Below are positions 26,356 through 36,156 of a stretch of 64,000 nt of DNA, in pieces. The stretch's first letter is position 1, and every line of letters begins with the position of its first letter. Where the stretch lies: NCBI GenBank assembly GCA_965208385.1, contig CBDBOO010000105.1, forward strand, positions 1 to 64,000. Direction: 5' to 3'. Below the pieces are notes generated by a model. The model ran no database searches. It worked only from the letters and a program-made list of their open reading frames with translations, and was not told the origin of the DNA. A program made the translations under genes and the position numbers. This DNA comes from Endozoicomonas sp965208385. GTDB taxonomy: Bacteria > Pseudomonadota > Gammaproteobacteria > Pseudomonadales > Endozoicomonadaceae.

Positions 26356-28086
26356 ATGTTCTCAGGCATCATTGCATCTTCAGGTGTCGCCATTGGTGTT
26401 GGCTTTGTTCTGAAAGACGCAGACATCCAGATTGGTCATGGCGAGCTCGATCCCGCAGAAGTGGCGGCAGAGAAAATCCGGTTCAGAGTGGCCAGAGATA
26501 AAACGGTAGAGCAGCTTGAAGGAATCAGGGATAGAACTGCGATCAAGCTGGGTGAAGAAGAAGCGGAAGTCTTCGAAGGTCATATTCTTGTCGCCACAGA
26601 TGAAGAGCTGGAAGGTGAGGTGCTGGAAGCGATAACCAACCTGAAACCTGCTGATATAGCGCTTGATTCTGCCATTAATAATAATATTGCCTTGCTTGAA
26701 GAGCTTGAAGACCCTTATTTGAGAGAGCGGGTGTCCGATATTAAAGACGTCGGAAGGCGTATGCTGAAAAATCTTCTGGGGCTTGAAGTGGCTTCTCTGG
26801 ATGATGTCACTGAGGGCTCAATTATCGTGGCAGAGGATTTGACCCCGTCAGACACTTCACAGATCGATCTTCAAAAAGTATGGGGTTTTGTGACTAATAT
26901 GGGAGGGAGAACCTCTCATTCTGCCATTATGGCACGCTCTCTGGAACTTCCCGCCATTGTTGGTAGCAAAATAGCCACTGAACGTATTCAGAACGGTGAT
27001 CAGATCATACTGGATGCTATTAATAATAAGGTGCTGGTCAATCCTGATGCTGCAGCACTTGAGTATTACCGGGGCTTGCAAAAAAAACTGGATGAGGAAA
27101 AGAGAGAGCTTGCCAAGTTAAAAGATCTCCCCTGCGAAACATCAGACGGATGTCGTTTTGAGATTTGCGCCAATATTGGTTCGGTAAGGGATGTTGATGG
27201 TGCTGATCGCCATGGTGCCGAAGGAATAGGGCTCTATCGTACAGAGTTCCTGTTCATGGATAGAACCCAGATGCCTTCCGAAGAGGAGCAGTTTCTCGCC
27301 TATCGAGCAGTAGGTGAAGCCATGAATGGCCGATCTGTCATTATAAGAACACTTGATATTGGCGGGGATAAAGATCTGCCTTATCTTGATCTGCCCAAAG
27401 AGTTGAACCCTTTTCTGGGATGGCGAGCTATTCGTATGTGCTTTGATAGGCCTGAGATCCTGAATATTCAGCTGAGGGCCATTCTCAGAGCCAGTAATTA
27501 TGGCAAGTTAAAGATTATGTTTCCCATGGTTATTTCTGTGGAAGAAGCCAGACGCCTTAAAGAAATGATTGCTGATGCCAAGCATGGTTTGTCAGAAGAA
27601 GGCGTACCTTTTGATGATGGCGTCGAAGTTGGCATTATGGTTGAAACACCGGCAGCAGTGATGATTGCAGATCTGCTGATTGAAGAAATGGATTTTTTCA
27701 GTATAGGAACCAATGATTTGACGCAGTATGTGCTGGCTGTTGACCGGGGTAATGAAAAAATTGCTGATCTTTATGATCATTTTTCTCCCAGTGTTATCCG
27801 GGCGATAAAGCGTGTCATTGATTGTTCGCATGCTGTGGGTAAATGGACCGGGATGTGCGGAGAAATGGCTGGAGATGAGCGTGCAGTTCTTCTTCTGGCA
27901 GGACTTCAGCTCGACGAGTTCAGTATGAGTGCAACATCGATTCCCAGGGTGAAAAAGGCTCTTCGAAAGTACAGTCAAGCTCAGCTCAGGGCCTTGGCTG
28001 ACGAGATGATGAATCTGGCCACTGCTAAAGAGGTGAATCAGTTGCTTGATAGGCTGATAGAGAGTCAGACCACGGAATTCATATGA
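26356..28086 (+). CDS. ptsI: PTS enzyme I (phosphoenolpyruvate-protein phosphotransferase)
   Basis: A 576-residue general PTS enzyme that takes phosphate from phosphoenolpyruvate and passes it to HPr. The phosphorylated His188 lies in GGRTSHSAIMARSLELPAIVG, the PEP-binding segment is IRTLDIGGDKDLPYL with LNPFLGWRAIR, and the C-terminal active-site Cys501 is in GMCGEMAGD. There is no N-terminal GAF domain, so it is the sugar-PTS EI and not the nitrogen-PTS PtsP. Unlike in enteric bacteria, ptsH and crr are not adjacent: adhE follows directly, and ptsH and crr lie 3.4 and 8 kb further on. Confidence 0.95.
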   Translation: MFSGIIASSGVAIGVGFVLKDADIQIGHGELDPAEVAAEKIRFRVARDKTVEQLEGIRDRTAIKLGEEEAEVFEGHILVATDEELEGEVLEAITNLKPADIALDSAINNNIALLEELEDPYLRERVSDIKDVGRRMLKNLLGLEVASLDDVTEGSIIVAEDLTPSDTSQIDLQKVWGFVTNMGGRTSHSAIMARSLELPAIVGSKIATERIQNGDQIILDAINNKVLVNPDAAALEYYRGLQKKLDEEKRELAKLKDLPCETSDGCRFEICANIGSVRDVDGADRHGAEGIGLYRTEFLFMDRTQMPSEEEQFLAYRAVGEAMNGRSVIIRTLDIGGDKDLPYLDLPKELNPFLGWRAIRMCFDRPEILNIQLRAILRASNYGKLKIMFPMVISVEEARRLKEMIADAKHGLSEEGVPFDDGVEVGIMVETPAAVMIADLLIEEMDFFSIGTNDLTQYVLAVDRGNEKIADLYDHFSPSVIRAIKRVIDCSHAVGKWTGMCGEMAGDERAVLLLAGLQLDEFSMSATSIPRVKKALRKYSQAQLRALADEMMNLATAKEVNQLLDRLIESQTTEFI

Positions 28087-28254
28087 TCCTTTCAGAGTGT
28101 GGCTTCAATTATTTTTTCTTATTAAACAGGGCTGAGATTTCAATCCTTCAGAATCTGAGAAATATCGACAGATTCTGTGTCGAAGCTGTTTCACATGCAT
28201 ACGGCGAACGACGTGTTAAAGGTTTTATTTAACGATCTATCGAGGTAATCAGTG

Positions 28255-30888
28255 ATGGCAAATGACAAGCAGTCTGCCAAAACCGTTAAAAGAAACGCAA
28301 GCACAAAAAAGGAGTCTGAAGCTCAGGGTGTTGATAGTCAGATAAATGCCCTTGTCCATAGGGCTACGGTAGCCCGGGAAAAGTTTCTTGAGCTGGATCA
28401 GGAAACCGTTGATAGAGTGACCAGGGCGATGGCTCTTGCCGGACAGGCCGCTCATATGAAGCTGGCCAGAATGGCTGTAGAAGAGACTGGGCGGGGAATT
28501 CTTGAAGATAAGGTGACTAAAAATATTTTTGCCACGGAATCGATTTATCATTCCATCAAGTACGATAAGACTGTAGGAGTAATCGAAGATAACGAAGAAG
28601 AAGATTTTATGCTCGTGGCAGAGCCGGTGGGAATTGTTTGTGGCATCACTCCGGTAACCAATCCAACCTCGACAACCATGTTTAAATCTATTATTTCAAC
28701 AAAAACACGTAACCCTATTGTGTTTGCCTTTCATCCATCCGCACAGCAATGTTCCAGTGAAGCGGCCAGAATTGTTCGTGATGCAGCCATTGATGCCGGT
28801 GCACCGGAAGATTGTATTCTGTGGGTAGAGCATCCTTCTATTCAAGCGACACAGCAGTTGATGATTCACCCGGAAGTTTCAGTGATTCTGGCTACAGGTG
28901 GCTCGGGCATGGTACGCGCAGCTTATTCTTCCGGTAAACCTGCGCTGGGGGTAGGGCCGGGAAATGTTCCCTGTATTATTGATCATTCTGCGGATATCAA
29001 GCAGGCAGTCAATGATCTCGTTCTTTCTAAAAGTTTTGATAATGGCATGATTTGCGCCTCTGAGCAGGCTGCCATTGTTCATGAGGCTGTATACAAAGAT
29101 TTTGTGCGGGAAATGAATTCTCTCAATGTATATTTCACAAGTCCAGTCGAAACCGGACAGCTGGCTGAAGTCGTCATTATCGACGGTCATGTGAATAGTA
29201 AGATTGTGGGCATGAAGCCGTTCGATATCGCGGCTATGGCTGGCATTGAAATTCCTGAAAATACCCGGGTTCTGGCCTGTGAGATTGAAGGAGTAGGCCC
29301 TGATTTTCCACTTTCCCGGGAAAAACTGTCTCCAGTGCTGGGGATTCTAAAAGCAAGAGATACTGATCATGCCATCAATCTGGCAGATCAGATGTTGAAT
29401 TTCGGCGGGCTTGGCCATTCTGCCGTTCTGCATGCCCAGGATGATGAGGTCATTGAGCAGTTTTCACTGGCCATGAAAGCCGGTCGTATTATCATCAATT
29501 CACCGAGTACCCATGGTGCCATTGGTGATATTTATAATACCAATATGCCTTCACTGACACTGGGTTGTGGTACCTATGGTGGTAACAGCACAACGTCGAA
29601 TGTTTCAGCGGTTAATCTGATCAACCTCAAGCGGGTAGCAAAGCGTCGCGTTAATATGCAGTGGTTCAAACTGCCACAGAAAATCTACTTTGAAGCAAAC
29701 TCGTTGCAGTATCTTGAAAAAATGCCAGACATATCCCGGGTATTTATTGTGACGGATGAAACCATACAGGCCTTGGGGTATGTTGATAAAATTCAGTATC
29801 ACCTTAATAAACGACAGGTGCCAGTTCAGGTCCGGGTATTTAATCAGGTTGAACCTGATCCCAGTCTGTTGACGATCCGTGCAGGAGCTGAGGATATGAC
29901 CCGCTTTGATCCTGATGTCATCATTGCCCTTGGTGGCGGCTCGCCCATAGATGCAGCAAAAGGCATGTGGCTGTTTTATGAGCAGCCGGATGCTGATTTT
30001 GCTGGAATGGCTCAAAAGTTTCTTGATATTCGCAAACGGGTCTACAAGTTTCCAAAGCTGGGTAAGAAAGCCCGGATGGTGGCTATTCCTACCACATCCG
30101 GTACAGGATCCGAGGTCACATCATTTGCGGTTATCACTGATAAGGAAAAAGGCATTAAATACCCTCTGGCTGACTATGAACTGACGCCTGATGTGGCCAT
30201 TCTCGACCCGAATCTTGTGTTGACTGTTCCGAAAAAGGTGGCTGCTGATACAGGTCTGGATGTGTTGACCCACGCTCTGGAAGCTTACGTCTCCATCATG
30301 GCCTCTGATTATACTGATGCACTGGCTATGAAAGCCATTCAACTGGTGTTTGAGCATCTGCCTCGATCCTATGAAGAAGCAGATAAACGATCCCGGGAGA
30401 AAATGCACAATGCATCCTGTATGGCAGGTATGGCATTCGCCAATGCGTTTTTAGGTGTTAACCATTCTATGGCTCATAAACTGGGGCATGAATTCCAGAT
30501 ACCACATGGGCTGGCGAACGCAATACTCTTACCCCATGTCATTGAATACAATGGAACGGCAAACCCGAGTAAAGTAGCGTCCTTCCCAAAATATGATCAC
30601 TATATTGCTCACGAAAAATACGCCGAAGTGGCCAGAAGTCTGGGCTTGAAATGCTCTACGGTGGAAGAGGGTGTTAAATCGTTGGCTGATTCCGTCAGAA
30701 ACTTGATGAAGACGGTATCGATGCCTCTGTCACTGCATGAGATCGGGATCTCCGAAAGAGATTTCTTGAGTAAAGTAAAGATGCTGGCAGAGCATGCTTT
30801 TGAGGATCAGTGCACGACAGCAAACCCAAGGATGCCTTTGGTTTCAGAACTGGAAGCGTTATTAAAAAAAGCTTACTACGGAGAATAG
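28255..30888 (+). CDS. adhE: Bifunctional acetaldehyde-CoA/alcohol dehydrogenase
   Basis: A ~877-residue fusion. The N-terminal aldehyde dehydrogenase half (to about residue 450) has the catalytic Cys in SFDNGMICASEQA. The C-terminal iron-dependent alcohol dehydrogenase half has ALGGGSPIDAAKGMW for nucleotide binding, TTSGTGSEVTSFAVI, and iron ligands in the SMAHKLGHEF and PHGLANAILLPHVI region. It reduces acetyl-CoA to ethanol and regenerates NAD+ during fermentation. The start is ATG at 28255 (a GTG is three bases upstream), preceded by GAGG. It lies 165 bases after ptsI and is followed by a strong hairpin. Confidence 0.95.
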   Translation: MANDKQSAKTVKRNASTKKESEAQGVDSQINALVHRATVAREKFLELDQETVDRVTRAMALAGQAAHMKLARMAVEETGRGILEDKVTKNIFATESIYHSIKYDKTVGVIEDNEEEDFMLVAEPVGIVCGITPVTNPTSTTMFKSIISTKTRNPIVFAFHPSAQQCSSEAARIVRDAAIDAGAPEDCILWVEHPSIQATQQLMIHPEVSVILATGGSGMVRAAYSSGKPALGVGPGNVPCIIDHSADIKQAVNDLVLSKSFDNGMICASEQAAIVHEAVYKDFVREMNSLNVYFTSPVETGQLAEVVIIDGHVNSKIVGMKPFDIAAMAGIEIPENTRVLACEIEGVGPDFPLSREKLSPVLGILKARDTDHAINLADQMLNFGGLGHSAVLHAQDDEVIEQFSLAMKAGRIIINSPSTHGAIGDIYNTNMPSLTLGCGTYGGNSTTSNVSAVNLINLKRVAKRRVNMQWFKLPQKIYFEANSLQYLEKMPDISRVFIVTDETIQALGYVDKIQYHLNKRQVPVQVRVFNQVEPDPSLLTIRAGAEDMTRFDPDVIIALGGGSPIDAAKGMWLFYEQPDADFAGMAQKFLDIRKRVYKFPKLGKKARMVAIPTTSGTGSEVTSFAVITDKEKGIKYPLADYELTPDVAILDPNLVLTVPKKVAADTGLDVLTHALEAYVSIMASDYTDALAMKAIQLVFEHLPRSYEEADKRSREKMHNASCMAGMAFANAFLGVNHSMAHKLGHEFQIPHGLANAILLPHVIEYNGTANPSKVASFPKYDHYIAHEKYAEVARSLGLKCSTVEEGVKSLADSVRNLMKTVSMPLSLHEIGISERDFLSKVKMLAEHAFEDQCTTANPRMPLVSELEALLKKAYYGE

Positions 30889-30945
30889 TTAGTCAATAAC
30901 GGATTCAACGGTCAGTAGCTTATAGAGTGATCGTTGAAAGATGAA

Positions 30946-30985
30946 GACCAGTATATGACCGATTTCTATCGGTCATATACTGGTC
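30946..30985. terminator. Perfect 18-bp hairpin after adhE
   Basis: GACCAGTATATGACCGAT and its exact complement ATCGGTCATATACTGGTC flank a TTCT loop, 57 bases after the adhE stop. There is no T-run, so this is either a Rho-assisted end or 3'-stabilising structure, or a dyad binding site. The perfect pairing over 18 bp is well beyond chance. Confidence 0.6.
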
Positions 30986-31487
30986 TGCCTGTTGTTACCC
31001 AGGAGGTATGCAGTTTTATTGTTTCTGAAAACAGGGCTGGAAACGACACGCTGTTATTTGTATCGATTTTTCTGGCTTCATTTGTTTTGCTATCAAAATA
31101 TTTAATTTTCCCACGTCAGATAAAGTGTGTGAAAAAGTGAAAATTCGGAAAACAATACAGCTAATCTGAGTGATAGAGGGAAAATCTATCTCGGATAGTT
31201 GAGAATATAGTTGGGAGCATGGTGGTGGAGAGTGATCGTCTGCCGGTAACCGTTTACTCGCTGCTATCTCGTCGACTGGTAGGCTTGCTGATATCAGTGG
31301 AAGAGTGTCGCTCACCTTAGCGGTCAGGTATCTTCAGGTGATCCCAGATTTTCAGGCTGAAATAGTTGGCAGTGAAGAAAATAGTTGCCAGTGAAGAAAC
31401 AGTTGCCAGTGCAATACAGAGATCACTGGTAAAATACTGACAGATAGCAGCAGCTTCACAGCAGCTGCCTATTGTGGAACAGACTTT
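30986..31487. other. Intergenic region before ptsH, with near-perfect ~18-bp repeats
   Basis: No convincing gene. It contains three consecutive copies of AGTTG(C/G)CAGTG(AAGAAA) with periods of 19 and 18 bases (about 31361-31412), and two CAGCAGC(T)-type hairpin arms close to the ptsH start (TAGCAGCAGCTTCACAGCAGCTGC). The ptsH ATG is at 31488. Confidence 0.6.
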
Positions 31488-31745
31488 ATGTTTAAGAAAG
31501 ACGTTATCATTACTGCTGAAAATGGACTTCATACCCGGCCCGCGGCTCAACTGGTCAAAGAGGCGAAACAGTTTGATTGTGATCTCAAGCTGGCAGTAGG
31601 GGATAAGCAGGCCAGTGCCAAGAGTTTATTCAAACTGCAAACTCTGGGCTTGACTCAGGGCTCGACTGTTAGCATCATCGGTATAGGTGAAGGTGCTGAT
31701 AAAGCGGTGGAATATCTCGCAGAATTTATTTCTACATTGAAATAG
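31488..31745 (+). CDS. ptsH: PTS phosphocarrier protein HPr
   Basis: An 85-residue HPr that relays phosphate from enzyme I to sugar-specific IIA domains. The phosphorylated His15 is in NGLHTRPAAQLV, and Ser46 in ASAKSLFKLQTLGL occupies the position of the regulatory serine. Length and motifs are standard. It stands alone in its own transcription unit, about 600 bases after adhE and 435 bases before gapA. Confidence 0.95.
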   Translation: MFKKDVIITAENGLHTRPAAQLVKEAKQFDCDLKLAVGDKQASAKSLFKLQTLGLTQGSTVSIIGIGEGADKAVEYLAEFISTLK

Positions 31746-32180
31746 TGTTTTTTACGCTTTGCAGTCAAAAATTATTGAAAGATAATCAGTTTTGCCAGGG
31801 CAAGACTGTCATTCGTTTTTCGGCACTTTCTACATTTGGTTGTTGGCGCAACGAGTCACTTCCGACAATAGGTTGATGTAATCTGAAATCGGTGTGAGTA
31901 AATGTGCAATTCATTGTTAATGTTTGTTTGCGTATTTGTAACCCCGTACCAATGTTATGTCAACCCTTGTCCGTATGTTCAGGGTAATTTTCTCTGAAAA
32001 GCGGATTTCTGCCCGAATGATGAATGGTTGTGTAAAAACACTGTTTATCTTTGTGAAACTCTTGCAAACCCTTGTGCAGTAAGGGGGTTAGGTATTTTCA
32101 CTAGACTGTATTCGTGCTCGAAATCCTATCTACTAGATAACGGCGGGCTATCCGCTTCGACTAAGGGTATTGGAGACGTC
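31746..32180. other. Intergenic region between ptsH and gapA
   Basis: About 435 bases without a supported gene. An open frame runs into gapA from 32028, but its added residues have no resemblance to the GAPDH N terminus. The region probably holds the gapA promoter and a long leader; I see no clear terminator for ptsH. Confidence 0.5.
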
Positions 32181-33188
32181 ATGATTAAAATCGCAATTAA
32201 TGGCTATGGCCGTATCGGTCGCAATGTATTACGTGCACTCTATGAGGCAAGCCGTCGCGATGAGTACCAGATTGTTGCCATCAATGATCTGGGTGATACC
32301 ACGATTAATACGCATCTGACCAAATACGACACTGTTCACGGTCGTTTTAATGCACAGGTTGAAGAGGGTGAAGGCGCTCTTTATGTAAACGGGGACGAGA
32401 TCAAGACTTTCTCTGAACGTGATCCATCCAAACTGCCCTGGGCAGCATTGAAGGTCGATGTTGTTTTAGAATGTACCGGTGTTTTCCGTTCCAAGGATGC
32501 CTGTAAACCTCATCTGGATGCCGGTGCCAAGAAAGTAATAATATCTGCTCCCGGTAAAGATGTTGATGCCACTATCGTATATGGTGTTAATCAGGACGTC
32601 CTGACTTCCGATATGACCGTAATCTCCAATGCTTCCTGCACGACTAACTGCCTGGCGCCAATTGCCAAGCCGTTGAACGATGCGCTGGGTATTGATAAAG
32701 GGTTGATGACCACGATTCATGCCTATACAAACGACCAGCGTCTGAGTGATGTCTATCACACTGACTTGTATCGTGCCCGTGCTGCAGCCATGAACATGAT
32801 TCCTACCGCTACCGGTGCAGCCGCTGCAGTAGGTCTGGTGGTTCCCGAGCTGAAAGGTAAGTTTGACGGGATGGCTGTTCGTGTTCCGACTATTAACGTA
32901 TCACTGGTTGATCTGAGTTTTGTGGCCAATCGTGAAACGTCAGTTGAGGAAGTTAACGAAATTATTGTTGCGGCTTCCAAGTCAACACCGGCCATGGGTG
33001 AGGTTCTGTCAGTGAACTATGAGTCACTGGTATCAATGGACTTCAATCACAGTCCATTTTCTTCCAACTTCGATGCAACCCAGACCCGTGTTCAGGGTAA
33101 CCTGGTAAAGGTTATGTCCTGGTATGATAACGAGTGGGGTTTCTCCAATCGAATGCTGGATACTGCCAAGGCGTTAATGAGCGCTTAA
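32181..33188 (+). CDS. gapA: Type I glyceraldehyde-3-phosphate dehydrogenase
   Basis: A 335-residue NAD-dependent glycolytic dehydrogenase. INGYGRIGRNVLRALYEA is the nucleotide-binding start, the catalytic Cys153 is in SNASCTTNCLAP, and SWYDNEWGFSNRM is the conserved C-terminal motif. The ATG at 32181 is chosen over an upstream in-frame start at 32028 because it gives the standard N terminus and is preceded by GGAGACGTC. The residues following the Rossmann beta strand (AINDLGD) are those of an NAD-dependent form. It sits with pykA, pfkA and the PTS genes in one direction. Confidence 0.95.
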   Translation: MIKIAINGYGRIGRNVLRALYEASRRDEYQIVAINDLGDTTINTHLTKYDTVHGRFNAQVEEGEGALYVNGDEIKTFSERDPSKLPWAALKVDVVLECTGVFRSKDACKPHLDAGAKKVIISAPGKDVDATIVYGVNQDVLTSDMTVISNASCTTNCLAPIAKPLNDALGIDKGLMTTIHAYTNDQRLSDVYHTDLYRARAAAMNMIPTATGAAAAVGLVVPELKGKFDGMAVRVPTINVSLVDLSFVANRETSVEEVNEIIVAASKSTPAMGEVLSVNYESLVSMDFNHSPFSSNFDATQTRVQGNLVKVMSWYDNEWGFSNRMLDTAKALMSA

Positions 33189-33216
33189 GGTTGTCAATCA
33201 GTGTCTATTTAAATAC

Positions 33217-33245
33217 AGGCTCGCAATGCGGGCCTGCGTTTGTTC
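33217..33245 (+). terminator. Probable terminator of gapA
   Basis: AGGCTCGC pairs with GCGGGCCT (one G-T pair) around an AAT loop and is followed by GCGTTTGTTC, about 30 bases after the gapA stop. The T-run is imperfect. Confidence 0.55.
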
Positions 33246-33545
33246 AATAAATAAAGTTGTCACTGATTTATATTAAAATAGGCCGGTGCTTTCCGGATGT
33301 TTAAGCAAAATCCATTGCCAGAATAGCTAAGCTGGCAAAGAGAAGATGGTGTTATACCCGTATTGGTTAATAACTGTGATCGGTATACCGGGGTTAAAAG
33401 TTATAGCAACGCTATACTTGCTTCGATCACTGTCTTCTTTACCCGCAGTTACACATCTGTCAGCCAAATGATTAAACCTGTCGTATCAAGACAGTCTCTG
33501 TTGATGTCATTGTTAATATTACAGGTTCAAAAGCGAGAGGATATC
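33246..33545. other. Intergenic region before pykA
   Basis: About 300 bases between the gapA terminator and the pykA start. The pyruvate-kinase frame is open upstream to 33363, but those residues do not look like pyruvate kinase and the family N terminus begins at 33546. Presumably promoter and leader; no distinct site is assigned. Confidence 0.45.
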
Positions 33546-34979
33546 ATGCTGAGACGTACTAAAATTGTTGCCACGCTCGGACCCGCCACCGAGTCAGAAG
33601 AGCAGCTGCAGAATTTGATTGAAGCTGGCGTCAATGTAGTGAGACTGAATTTTTCCCACGGCGAGCCGGAAGATCATAAAGTGCGGGCTGAGCGCATTCG
33701 CTCTATAGCCACCCGGCTCAATCGGAGTGTTGCCATTCTTGGGGATCTACAAGGCCCTAAAATACGAATTGGTCGCTTTCAGAACGGCAAAATCAATTTG
33801 CCGGAAGGTGCTGAATTTATTCTGGATGCCAGCCTGCCCATTGATGCTGGTGATGAAAATCAGGTAGGGCTGGCCTATAAGGACTTGCCCAATGACTGCA
33901 ATGTTGGAGATATGCTGTTATTGGACGATGGCCGTATAAGTATGAAGGTCAAGTCCATAGATGGCTCACGTATCACCACTGTTGCTGTTGATGGTGGTGA
34001 ACTGTCCAACAATAAGGGAATAAATCTTCAGGGTGGAGGTCTCTCTGCTGCAGCTCTGACTGATAAGGATAAAGAAGACATAAAGCTGGCCGCTGAGCTG
34101 GGTGTGGATTATCTGGCGGTGTCGTTTGTTCGTCGGGCCAGTGATCTGGAAGAAGCCAGGGCATTGCTGAAAGAAGCGGGCGGCTCTGCAGCGATTTTGT
34201 CAAAAATTGAGCGGGCTGAAGTAGTAAACGATCACAAACTTCTGGCAGAGGTTATTTCTGCATCTGACGCAGTGATGGTTGCTCGTGGTGATCTGGGTGT
34301 GGAAATTGGAGATCCGGAGCTGATTGGTGCCCAGAAGCATATGATCAGTGAAGCCCGTCGTCTGAATAAGCCTGTTATTACAGCAACGCAGATGATGGAA
34401 TCCATGATTCATAATACGCAGCCAACCCGTGCGGAAGTTTTTGATGTAGCTAATGCCGTTCTGGATGGCACTGATGCTGTAATGCTGTCGGGAGAAACAG
34501 CCACAGGCAAGCGTCCACATGAAGTGGTTAAAGCCATGAGCCGAATCTGCCTGGGTGCTGAAAAGCAGTCCATGGATTTTATGGCCAAGCGTGAGGTGGT
34601 TACCTTTGGTCATAATGATCAGGCCATTGCCCAGGCTGCTCTTTATGCTGCCAATCATCTGGACGATATCAAAGCCATTATCTGTTTGACAAAAAGTGGT
34701 GCTACACCGCTTTGGATGTCTCGAATCAATACTAAATTGCCTATTTTTGCTCTCACACGTTACAAAACAACCGAGCGTTTGGTGGCATTGTATCGTGGTG
34801 TTGAGGCTGTGGCATTTGATAGCGGCAGCAAATATGGTCCAGAGGTTAATGACAGAGCAATTTCGGTATTAAAAGAACGAGGCTTTCTGGAAGCTGGAGA
34901 TAAAATCATCATGACCAAAGGTGAGGCTGGTGAAGTTGAAGGTGGGACTAATACCATGCAGATTATCTCTGTAGACTGA
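33546..34979 (+). CDS. pykA: Pyruvate kinase
   Basis: A 477-residue enzyme converting phosphoenolpyruvate and ADP to pyruvate and ATP. The start MLRRTKIVATLGPATESEE at 33546 is the normal family N terminus, with GAGAGG seven bases upstream. Substrate-binding NFSHGEPEDH, the ILSKIERAE active-site strand with the catalytic Lys, the VARGDLGVEIG loop and the TATQMMESM motif are present. Whether it is the PykA or PykF paralogue (AMP- or fructose-bisphosphate-activated) is not decided by sequence inspection. Confidence 0.93.
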   Translation: MLRRTKIVATLGPATESEEQLQNLIEAGVNVVRLNFSHGEPEDHKVRAERIRSIATRLNRSVAILGDLQGPKIRIGRFQNGKINLPEGAEFILDASLPIDAGDENQVGLAYKDLPNDCNVGDMLLLDDGRISMKVKSIDGSRITTVAVDGGELSNNKGINLQGGGLSAAALTDKDKEDIKLAAELGVDYLAVSFVRRASDLEEARALLKEAGGSAAILSKIERAEVVNDHKLLAEVISASDAVMVARGDLGVEIGDPELIGAQKHMISEARRLNKPVITATQMMESMIHNTQPTRAEVFDVANAVLDGTDAVMLSGETATGKRPHEVVKAMSRICLGAEKQSMDFMAKREVVTFGHNDQAIAQAALYAANHLDDIKAIICLTKSGATPLWMSRINTKLPIFALTRYKTTERLVALYRGVEAVAFDSGSKYGPEVNDRAISVLKERGFLEAGDKIIMTKGEAGEVEGGTNTMQIISVD

Positions 34980-35055
34980 CTGGCATGCATGAGGGCTTTC
35001 TTTACCGGGAAGCCTTCTTACCTTAGAGCGCAATCATAGTGGAGAAGAACAGGAC

Positions 35056-36036
35056 ATGACAGAGTTAAAGAAGATCGGTGTTCTGACCTCAGGTGGCGAT
35101 GCTCCGGGAATGAATGCAGCAATACGTGCAACGGTTCGTGCCAGCATCTATTACGGTATTCAGCCTGTAGCGGTTCGTGAAGGCTATAAGGGACTCATTG
35201 AAAATCAGCTCGAAGAAGTTAATGCCCGTTCTGTGGCTAATATTCTGAATCAGGGTGGAACCTTTCTGAAATCAGCTCGATGTTTGGAATTTCGCTCCAA
35301 GGAAGGTCGTGCAAAAGCCTATCAGAATACTATATCAGCAGGATTGGATGCACTGGTTGTTATTGGTGGCGATGGTTCATTTACCGGGGCTATGTTGCTG
35401 GAAGAGGAGCATGGTTTGCCCTGTATCGGTATTCCCGGAACCATTGATAATGATATCTATGGTACAGATTTTACCATCGGTTATGACACGGCATTGAATA
35501 CAGTCGTCGAGGCCATTGATAAAATCAGGGATACTGCCACTTCCCATAATCGACTTTTCTTTGTGGAGGTTATGGGACGTGATGCGGGCTTTATTGCTCT
35601 GAACACGGGAATTGCAGCCGGTGCTGAGGAAATCCTGATTCCGGAACAGGAGAAGGGTTTTGATAAGCTGATGGAATCGATACAGCATAGTGGCCGTGCT
35701 GGAAAAACCTCCAGCATTATCGTTGTTGCTGAAGGTGATCAGTGTGGAGGCGTATTCGAACTATCCAGAAAAGTAGAAGAGCACTTTCCTGAGTATGAAG
35801 CGAAAGTAACGGTTCTCGGGCATATTCAGCGCGGGGGCAGGCCCAGTTGCTTCGATCGTGTACTGGCCAGTCGGTTGGGCGTTGCTGCTGTAGAAGCGCT
35901 TCGCAAGGGCGAAAGTGGTATTATGGTTGGTGTCCGTGATCAGCAGGTAGTGAAGACTCCGCTGGAGAGAGCGATCAGTAAGCATAATGTTATTGATAGT
36001 CACTTAATGAAAGTGGCTGAAATAGTGACTGTTTAA
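35056..36036 (+). CDS. pfkA: ATP-dependent 6-phosphofructokinase
   Basis: A 326-residue group I enzyme that phosphorylates fructose-6-phosphate. LTSGGDAPGMNAAIRA at the N terminus binds ATP, VIGGDGSFTGA and PGTIDNDI carry the catalytic Asp region, VEVMGRDAGF binds sugar phosphate, and LGHIQRGGRPS is the conserved later segment. The GGDG motif with Gly rather than Asp at the second position after GG indicates ATP, not pyrophosphate, as donor. It lies 76 bases after pykA; a 50-bp perfect palindromic terminator closes the unit. Confidence 0.95.
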   Translation: MTELKKIGVLTSGGDAPGMNAAIRATVRASIYYGIQPVAVREGYKGLIENQLEEVNARSVANILNQGGTFLKSARCLEFRSKEGRAKAYQNTISAGLDALVVIGGDGSFTGAMLLEEEHGLPCIGIPGTIDNDIYGTDFTIGYDTALNTVVEAIDKIRDTATSHNRLFFVEVMGRDAGFIALNTGIAAGAEEILIPEQEKGFDKLMESIQHSGRAGKTSSIIVVAEGDQCGGVFELSRKVEEHFPEYEAKVTVLGHIQRGGRPSCFDRVLASRLGVAAVEALRKGESGIMVGVRDQQVVKTPLERAISKHNVIDSHLMKVAEIVTV

Positions 36037-36043
36037 TTGCCTT

Positions 36044-36093
36044 CGTACACATAAAAAAACCCCGTAAATTTACGGGGTTTTTTTATGTGTACG
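36044..36093. terminator. Perfect 50-bp palindromic terminator after pfkA
   Basis: Positions 36044-36068 are the exact reverse complement of 36069-36093. The core ACCCCGTAAATTTACGGGGT is flanked by A7 on one side and T7 on the other, so it works as an intrinsic terminator on either strand, although both neighbouring genes are on the + strand. Confidence 0.93.
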
Positions 36094-36156
36094 AATCACG
36101 GGCTGCTATGCTGTTGAGGAATTATTCTTTTCCAAAGATTATTACAGGTATGAGTT

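Noticed and set aside
30934..31140. A 68-residue + strand open frame after adhE
   Set aside because: Its first third is the perfect hairpin, the composition is not protein-like, and no ribosome-binding site fits.
31860..31900. FNR-like or CRP-like site before gapA (TTGATGTAATCTGA and TGTGAGTAAATGTGCA)
   Set aside because: The second half-sites do not match either consensus, and no well-placed -10 was seen.
32028..32180. N-terminal extension of gapA
   Set aside because: The family N terminus starts exactly at 32181 with a good ribosome-binding site; the added residues show no similarity to the family.
33363..33545. N-terminal extension of pyruvate kinase
   Set aside because: Pyruvate kinases begin near MLRRTKIVATLGP, at 33546 here, with GAGAGG upstream; the added stretch is leader.
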